Shown here: positions 59,932 through 64,000 of the stretch, in pieces | How positions within the stretch are numbered: position 1 is the stretch's first letter | How the letters are laid out: each line of letters opens with the position of its first letter | Origin: Micromonospora sp. MW-13 | Lineage (GTDB): Bacteria; Actinomycetota; Actinomycetes; Mycobacteriales; Micromonosporaceae | Direction: 5' to 3' | Assembly: GCF_003434305.1 (NCBI RefSeq) | Contig: NZ_QKKX01000002.1 | Location: 78,223-142,222, forward strand | Length of the DNA: 64,000 nt | Position numbers and translations under genes: made by a program | Notes under the pieces: model-generated | What the model was told of the DNA's origin: nothing | Databases searched by the model: none | The model's input: the letters and a program-made list of their open reading frames with translations, nothing else

Positions 59932-61364
59932 AGAGCTACGAGGTCCAGATCTGGGAGATCGGCAAGCGCGCTGACCGGAAGGCTCGGCCCTGGCGGGTCC
60001 GCTGGGCGGTGAGCGGGCAACGCTTCGAGGACATGTTCCGTACCAAGGCCCTGGCGCACTCGTTCCGCGCCGAGCTGGTCCAGGCGGCCAACGCGGGGGA
60101 GCCCTTCGACCCGGCCACCGGCCGCCCGGTCTCCGAGGCCAGAACCAAGAACCCCACCACCTGGTACGCGCACAGCCGCGCGTACGTCGAGATGAAGTGG
60201 CCCCGGGCGGCGGCCAAGACCCGTCGGTCGATCGTCGAGGCGCTGACCTCCATCACGGTCACCCTGACCCGGCCGGCGAAGCGGGGCCGCCCGGATGACG
60301 CACTGCTTCGTGAGGCGCTGTACCTGTACGGCCTCAACCCGCGCCGCTGGTCCGACGAGATCCCGGCCGACCACGCGGCGGCGCTCGCCTGGCTCGAAAC
60401 CGCGTCCCTGCCGGTCGTCGAGCTGGACTCGCCCGCGATGGTCCGCCGGGTCCTCGACAGCCTCTGCGTGCGGCTCGACGGCAAGCCTGCGGCGGCCTCC
60501 ACCGTCCAGCGCAAGCGTGCCACCTTCTACAACACACTCGGGTACGCCGTCGAGCTGGAGCTGATCGACTCCAACCCGGTCGACCGAGTCCAGTGGACCG
60601 CCCCCGAAGTCGCGCAGTCGATCGACCGGCGGGTGGTGGCGAACCCGGCCCAGGTCGCCATGCTGCTGGAGGCGGTGAAATCTCTCGGCAAACGTGCCGA
60701 CAAGGTGACGGCGTTCTTCGGCTGCCTCTACTACGCGGGCATGCGGCCCTCCGAAGCGGCCGACCTGCGGCGCGATGACTGCGACCTTCCCGGCCACTGC
60801 CTCGGTTGCGGGACCGACTTCGACGACCTGGCGGCGGTCAAGCCCTCGGCGTCCTGCGACCACGGCAAGATCGAACATCGCTGGGGCCGTCTGGTGCTCG
60901 CCGGCACCTCGCCGCGCGCCGGCTCGCACTGGACCGATGACGGCGGATCCCACGAGCGGCGTGGCCTCAAGCACCGGGGCCGGCAGGAAACCCGGACGGT
61001 CCCGATCCCGCCCCGGCTCGTCGAGCTGCTGTGCGCGCACTTCGACAACCACGGCGTCGGTCCGGACGGCCGGTTCTTCCGGGGCCTGCACGGCGGACCG
61101 CTCTCCGAATCGGTCTACGACCGGTGGTGGAAGCTCGCCCGCGAGAAGGCGTTGACCGAATCGCAGGTCGCCTCGCCCCTCGTCCGCCGTCCCTACGACC
61201 TACGTCACGCGGCGGCCTCGCTCTGGCTGAATGCCGGCGTCCCGCCGACCGAGGTCGCCCGGCGCCTGGGCCACGGCGTCGCCGTCCTGCTCCGCGTCTA
61301 CGCCAACTGCATCGACGGCGGAGACGACACCATGAACGACAAGATCGGCGACGCCCTCGGGTGA
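59928..61364 (+). CDS. int: Tyrosine integrase
   Basis: The protein has 478 residues. The N-terminal arm-binding domain is followed by a core-binding SAM-like domain (about 75-215). The catalytic domain holds Arg in YYAGMRPSEAADLRRDDCDL near residue 270, the HxxR box in YDLRHAAASLWLNAGVPPTE near 423, and the nucleophile Tyr in AVLLRVYANCID near 456. A Cys-rich insert (HCLGCGTDFDDL, CDHGKIEHRWG) near 290 is a lineage feature. It catalyses recombination at the tRNA-Tyr 3' end. GTG start at 59928. Confidence 0.93.
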   Translation: MKSYEVQIWEIGKRADRKARPWRVRWAVSGQRFEDMFRTKALAHSFRAELVQAANAGEPFDPATGRPVSEARTKNPTTWYAHSRAYVEMKWPRAAAKTRRSIVEALTSITVTLTRPAKRGRPDDALLREALYLYGLNPRRWSDEIPADHAAALAWLETASLPVVELDSPAMVRRVLDSLCVRLDGKPAAASTVQRKRATFYNTLGYAVELELIDSNPVDRVQWTAPEVAQSIDRRVVANPAQVAMLLEAVKSLGKRADKVTAFFGCLYYAGMRPSEAADLRRDDCDLPGHCLGCGTDFDDLAAVKPSASCDHGKIEHRWGRLVLAGTSPRAGSHWTDDGGSHERRGLKHRGRQETRTVPIPPRLVELLCAHFDNHGVGPDGRFFRGLHGGPLSESVYDRWWKLAREKALTESQVASPLVRRPYDLRHAAASLWLNAGVPPTEVARRLGHGVAVLLRVYANCIDGGDDTMNDKIGDALG

Positions 61365-61536
61365 GGGACCGACTACAAGAGACTCCCTTCGCCGTCCGGG
61401 CGTCCCCGGTCCAATGATGCTTGACCAACTGCGGGACACTCGTAATCATGTGGCAACTGACTGTGGTCGGCCGTGCGTCGGGAGGCGTGGGTCAAGGGGG
61501 CGGTACAAATTGAAGGCTGATCTCGCCATCAGGCGG

Positions 61537-62346
61537 GTGCTGCCAACGCCTCGTCCGTCAGGCCCGCGGACCGCTCAAGCGCGTTCAGTCCGCAATCGAG
61601 CGGCACTGGTGGTGCTCATACTCCTGGCCTTGGTGGTCGCTGGCTGCGATCCAGAGACTGAGGGCAAGGGCAAGCTCCGCTACAAGCCTCCGCTGCTGCC
61701 GGTAGCGCTGACGCTCGGACCCGATGGCGTGGCTGTCGAGGGCGAAACGAGCTTCGTTACTCCCATCGGCGAGTTCTCGATCGGCGCCGAGTACTCCCTC
61801 CCGCCGCGAGACGGAAGCACGATCTATGTCCTGCTTCGCGACCGCAAGAAGGGCAAGACCGGGTTTGACAAGGTGTTCAGGGTCCAAGCTGGCCGTGAGC
61901 AGCTCACGGTGATCGTGAACGGGACGACCACGATCCAGGTGAAGGACGGGCAAGTCCTGATCGACATCACCGACGGCGCGGTGAAGAAGATCCAGTTCAA
62001 GCGAGTGGATCAGGCCACGGTGAAGGAGGGCGGCGATTCGTTCTGGGCCAAGACCGGCGCGAAGTGGGATCAGGGCTGGGAGTCTTCGATCTACAAACCC
62101 TTCGTGTTGACGCGCTGGGCCTACGACGATTCCACCATCGACAAGTGGTGTGGTCTGGGGTTCGTCTGGTTCCTGCTGCGTCTGGCGCTCACGCTTGTGC
62201 TGCTGCTCGTAGACCTGGTGTTGAGCTCGATCTTCTTGATCGCCCAGATCGCCTACCTGATCTTCGGCGCCACTGGTCGCAACGTCGTCTGGGGAGTCGC
62301 CATCCTGGTGGTGATCATTGCGGGGTTCCGCTGGCTGCTTGCGTGA
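61537..62346 (+). CDS. Lipoprotein-like protein with two C-terminal membrane helices (cargo)
   Basis: The protein has 269 residues from the GTG at 61537; the frame is open from 61414. A signal with lipobox (LVVLILLALVVAGC, Cys near residue 37) precedes a beta-rich exposed part: VALTLGPDGVAVEGETSF, SGAEYSL-type and TIYVLLRDRKKGKTGFDKVF, VIVNGTTTIQVKDGQVLIDI. Two helices end the protein (WFLLRLALTLVLLLVDLVLS and NVVWGVAILVVIIAGFRWLL). I do not recognise the family. The GC content is lower than in int. It lies between int and attR, a second cargo position. Confidence 0.65.
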   Translation: MLPTPRPSGPRTAQARSVRNRAALVVLILLALVVAGCDPETEGKGKLRYKPPLLPVALTLGPDGVAVEGETSFVTPIGEFSIGAEYSLPPRDGSTIYVLLRDRKKGKTGFDKVFRVQAGREQLTVIVNGTTTIQVKDGQVLIDITDGAVKKIQFKRVDQATVKEGGDSFWAKTGAKWDQGWESSIYKPFVLTRWAYDDSTIDKWCGLGFVWFLLRLALTLVLLLVDLVLSSIFLIAQIAYLIFGATGRNVVWGVAILVVIIAGFRWLLA

Positions 62347-62362
62347 CCCGGACATTGTGGGC

Positions 62363-62379
62363 GTGGGCAGATGGTGGGC
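62363..62379 (+). repeat. 17-bp direct repeat near attR (possible integrase arm site)
   Basis: It is identical to 47454-47470 in the same orientation. In the excised circle the two copies would lie on either side of attP, 77 bp and 92 bp from the core. Confidence 0.7.
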
Positions 62380-62456
62380 GGCTGACCAGCCGGCACCTGT
62401 CTGGAGGATAGAAACAGCAGCTCAACGGGGGTGACCGAAGCAAGATCGCAGACGCC

Positions 62457-62513
62457 CTGTAAATCCGTCGCGAAAGCTTCAGAGGTTCGAATCCTCTACC
62501 CGCCACCAGGTGC
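62457..62513 (+). repeat. attR core (57 bp)
   Basis: It is the second perfect copy of the tRNA-Tyr 3' segment. It is not a full tRNA gene, as the acceptor 5' half and D arm are missing to its left. Confidence 0.95.
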
Positions 62514-62520
62514 GACAACG

Positions 62521-62553
62521 GCCCCTGACCAGCAGAGATGCCGGTCGGGGGTC
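62521..62553 (+). terminator. Former chromosomal terminator of tRNA-Tyr
   Basis: CCCCTGACC pairs with GGTCGGGG with one mismatch; 22 bases of it match the terminator right of attL (GCCCCTGACCAGCAGAGATG). It is a trace of the pre-integration arrangement. Confidence 0.65.
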
Positions 62554-62723
62554 GTCGTCGTTAGTCCTGCTGAGTCTCACTCAGGACCGCTTGATCTCAG
62601 TGGTTGTGTCGGATGCGTGTCTGCGCGCCGATCTTCCTCGGCCCGTGCCTCGGCCAAGGTCGGCGAAGCGTCCCGCCAGTGGTTCGACTCCGTGTGGTCG
62701 ACCATCGCCTACCGGTACGACGG

Positions 62724-63419
62724 ATGAACGCCGACCTCGGCCGGCTACTCGGCGAGGTTGGCGCGGTACTGCTCGACTTCGACGGCCCGGTATGCAGCAT
62801 CTTCGCCGGCTACCCCGCCCCGCAGGTTGCCGCGGAACTGGTCGAGTTGCTGCGGCAGCGGGAAGTCGACGTGCCGGCGAACCTTGCCAGCGAGCCAGAC
62901 CCGCTCGAAGTGCTGCGGCACTTCGGCGCGGCCGGCGACAACAGCGTCACGCGGGTAGAGGACGCGCTCTGCGCGGCTGAGTGCTGGGCCGTCGAGACTG
63001 CCGACCCCACGCCGTACGGCCGTGAGGTGATTGTCGCGGCCTGGCAGGCCGGCATGCCGGTGGCGGTGGCCAGCAACAACTCAGCCGGCGCGGTGAGCGC
63101 CTACCTGACGGCGCACCGGCTCGCCGCGTACGTCTCGCCAGTCGTCGGTCGGGCGTACGCCGACCCGGACCGCATGAAGCCCAACCCGGAACCAATCCTG
63201 CAAGCCATCCGAACATTCGGCGAGATTCCGGGTCGATGCGTCCTTGTCGGTGACTCGCTGTCGGACATCGAGGGAGCACAGGCGGCAGGCGTGAGGGTGA
63301 TCGGCTACGCCAACAAGCCTTCGAAGGTCGAAGCCTTCGATACGGTCGGAGCGGATGCGGTCGTGACCAGCATGAGTGAGATAGCCGGGGCGTTGGTCGA
63401 CCGTCTAGCGAACGGGTGA
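62724..63419 (+). CDS. HAD-family hydrolase (phosphatase)
   Basis: The protein has 231 residues from the ATG at 62724. HAD motif I is VLLDFDGPVCSIFAGYP (DxD of the form DFDGP) near residue 16, motif II VAVASNNSAGAVSAYL near 115, motif III Lys in DPDRMKPNPEPILQA near 152, and motif IV CVLVGDSLSDIEGAQAAGVR near 175. It probably removes phosphate from a small metabolite; phosphoglycolate phosphatase-like enzymes are the nearest pattern. It is the first chromosomal gene right of the element. Confidence 0.85.
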   Translation: MNADLGRLLGEVGAVLLDFDGPVCSIFAGYPAPQVAAELVELLRQREVDVPANLASEPDPLEVLRHFGAAGDNSVTRVEDALCAAECWAVETADPTPYGREVIVAAWQAGMPVAVASNNSAGAVSAYLTAHRLAAYVSPVVGRAYADPDRMKPNPEPILQAIRTFGEIPGRCVLVGDSLSDIEGAQAAGVRVIGYANKPSKVEAFDTVGADAVVTSMSEIAGALVDRLANG

Positions 63420-63479
63420 GGTGACTTCGGTCCGACGCAGACGTCCAGGAATTGCCGCGATGCGATACGAATAGGAGCT

Positions 63480-64000
63480 GTGGAGCCATCCCCCAAGTTG
63501 TCCCCAGCCGCGTCCACCGTGAAGGTTGAGGTTCCCGCAGCTTCAGCGACAGACAGCCCGGTACCAAGGCTGAAGCTGTGGGAGATTCGCTGGTCAATCG
63601 TCTCGATGGTTGGCATTGCTGTTCTGCTCATCATCGGGCTGCTCGTCGGCGCACTGTGGTACGCCGGGTTCCCGTCGTTCGTACGGGACGGCACGGTGAG
63701 AGTGAGCACCCTGTTTGAACTTCTCAAGCTCGTGTTTGCGATGGTGGCTGGCATCGGTGGCGTTGCAGCTCTGGTTGTCGCCTACCGCAAACAGCGGGTA
63801 GCGGAACATACGAACAAGCTGGCTGAGTTCGCGCACCAACTGGCGCACGCGGCCGATGCGCGGGCAGAGGTGACCAAGGCTCTCGCTGAGGCGGCTGATG
63901 AGCGTGCCAAGCTTGAAACAGAGCGCAACGGAATTCGGCTGTTCAACGAGAGGTTCGCCGAGGCATCCGAGCAACTCGGCTCGGACAAGGCAGCCGTACG
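63480..64000 (+). CDS. Pentapeptide-repeat type protein, N-terminal part (partial)
   Basis: The frame runs open from a GTG at 63480 (AGGAG upstream) to the window end, 173 codons. Two membrane helices are visible: VSMVGIAVLLIIGLLVGALW near residue 42 and LKLVFAMVAGIGGVAALVVA near 86. They are followed by a charged coiled-coil (HQLAHAADARAEVTKALAEA) and RNGIRLFNERFAEASEQLGS. The last block matches actinobacterial proteins that continue with pentapeptide repeats; the repeats themselves would lie beyond the window. The GTG is only two bases from AGGAG, so a later GTG (VKVEV) is possible. Confidence 0.7.
   Translation, partial: MEPSPKLSPAASTVKVEVPAASATDSPVPRLKLWEIRWSIVSMVGIAVLLIIGLLVGALWYAGFPSFVRDGTVRVSTLFELLKLVFAMVAGIGGVAALVVAYRKQRVAEHTNKLAEFAHQLAHAADARAEVTKALAEAADERAKLETERNGIRLFNERFAEASEQLGSDKAAV

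Larger units (their letters stand above)
47305..62513 (+). mobile_element. Actinomycete integrative and conjugative element (AICE), pSAM2-like, in tRNA-Tyr
   Basis: A 57-bp perfect direct repeat (47305-47361 and 62457-62513) that is the 3' part of tRNA-Tyr bounds 15,152 bp. Inside are the backbone genes of an AICE: a KorSA-like GntR repressor, pra, traB, spdB, repSA, xis and a tyrosine integrase, with int toward attR. Cargo lies at the ends and between the repressor and pra. Such elements excise, replicate by rolling circle, and move as double-stranded DNA through the TraB pump during mycelial mating. All backbone frames look intact, so it is probably active. Confidence 0.93.

Noticed and set aside
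62457..62513. Second tRNA-Tyr gene
   Set aside because: Only the 3' part is present; the sequence to the left does not form an acceptor 5' strand or D arm, so it is attR.

Overview
The window is high-GC actinobacterial DNA, most like Micromonospora or a close relative in the Micromonosporaceae. The evidence is the very high GC at third codon positions, many GTG starts, 4-base stop/start overlaps (ATGA, GTGA), and families typical of these bacteria (DUF3107, DUF3152, MoeZ, an AICE with Pra/TraB/SpdB/RepSA). Dispersed palindromes built on CGATCATGGAGT, GCGATCTTGC and AAGGGGCCCTT also fit. No taxonomic marker other than one tRNA is present, so the genus is an inference.

Bases 1-3855 hold the end of a branched-chain amino-acid type ABC importer (binding protein, two ATPases, two permeases) in one overlapping operon. 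Bases 3865-27493 are housekeeping and hypothetical genes: a RecQ helicase fused to a phosphoribosyltransferase-like domain, a possible metal-binding membrane-anchored protein, an rRNA/tRNA-type methyltransferase, a DEAD-box RNA helicase, DUF3107 and TetR proteins, a 987-residue mostly disordered protein, two tandem DUF3152 metallopeptidase-like proteins, moeZ, proB-proA, an alkyltransferase-like protein, a sugar-symporter homologue and a PLP decarboxylase.

Bases 28060-42316 carry a second-type, incomplete complex I (nuo) cluster: nuoB, C, H, I, J, K, L, M, N. It has no A, D, E, F or G and is interrupted by unrelated genes. The membrane subunits keep their proton-pathway Glu/Lys residues, but NuoH has a changed quinone-loop motif. 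Between nuoM and nuoN lie 59-bp tandem repeats. Each repeat encodes a 20-codon mini-ORF that has its own Shine-Dalgarno sequence and whose stop overlaps the next start, giving an unbroken chain of translational coupling from nuoM to nuoN. A comparable 27-codon coupled leader precedes nuoI.

Bases 42489-47130 hold htpX, an MFS transporter, an LPXTG cell-wall protein and yajQ. A tRNA-Tyr gene (47273-47356) is the integration site of an actinomycete integrative and conjugative element (AICE). A 57-bp perfect direct repeat (47305-47361 and 62457-62513) bounds about 15.15 kb. Inside are a KorSA-like GntR repressor, a coupled cargo operon (small Cys proteins, GntR-UTRA regulator, GT2 glycosyltransferase), pra, traB, spdB, repSA, xis and int, all in the order and overlap typical of pSAM2-like elements. 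Three lower-GC cargo genes of unknown or defence-like function lie beside the attachment sites and next to pra: a 401-residue unknown protein, an Mrr-like endonuclease and a lipoprotein/membrane protein. The same CACTTG/CAAGTG operator stands in front of the repressor gene and in the pra promoter, so the repressor, pra and perhaps the nuclease may form one switch. After attR come a HAD phosphatase and the start of a pentapeptide-repeat type protein that runs off the end.
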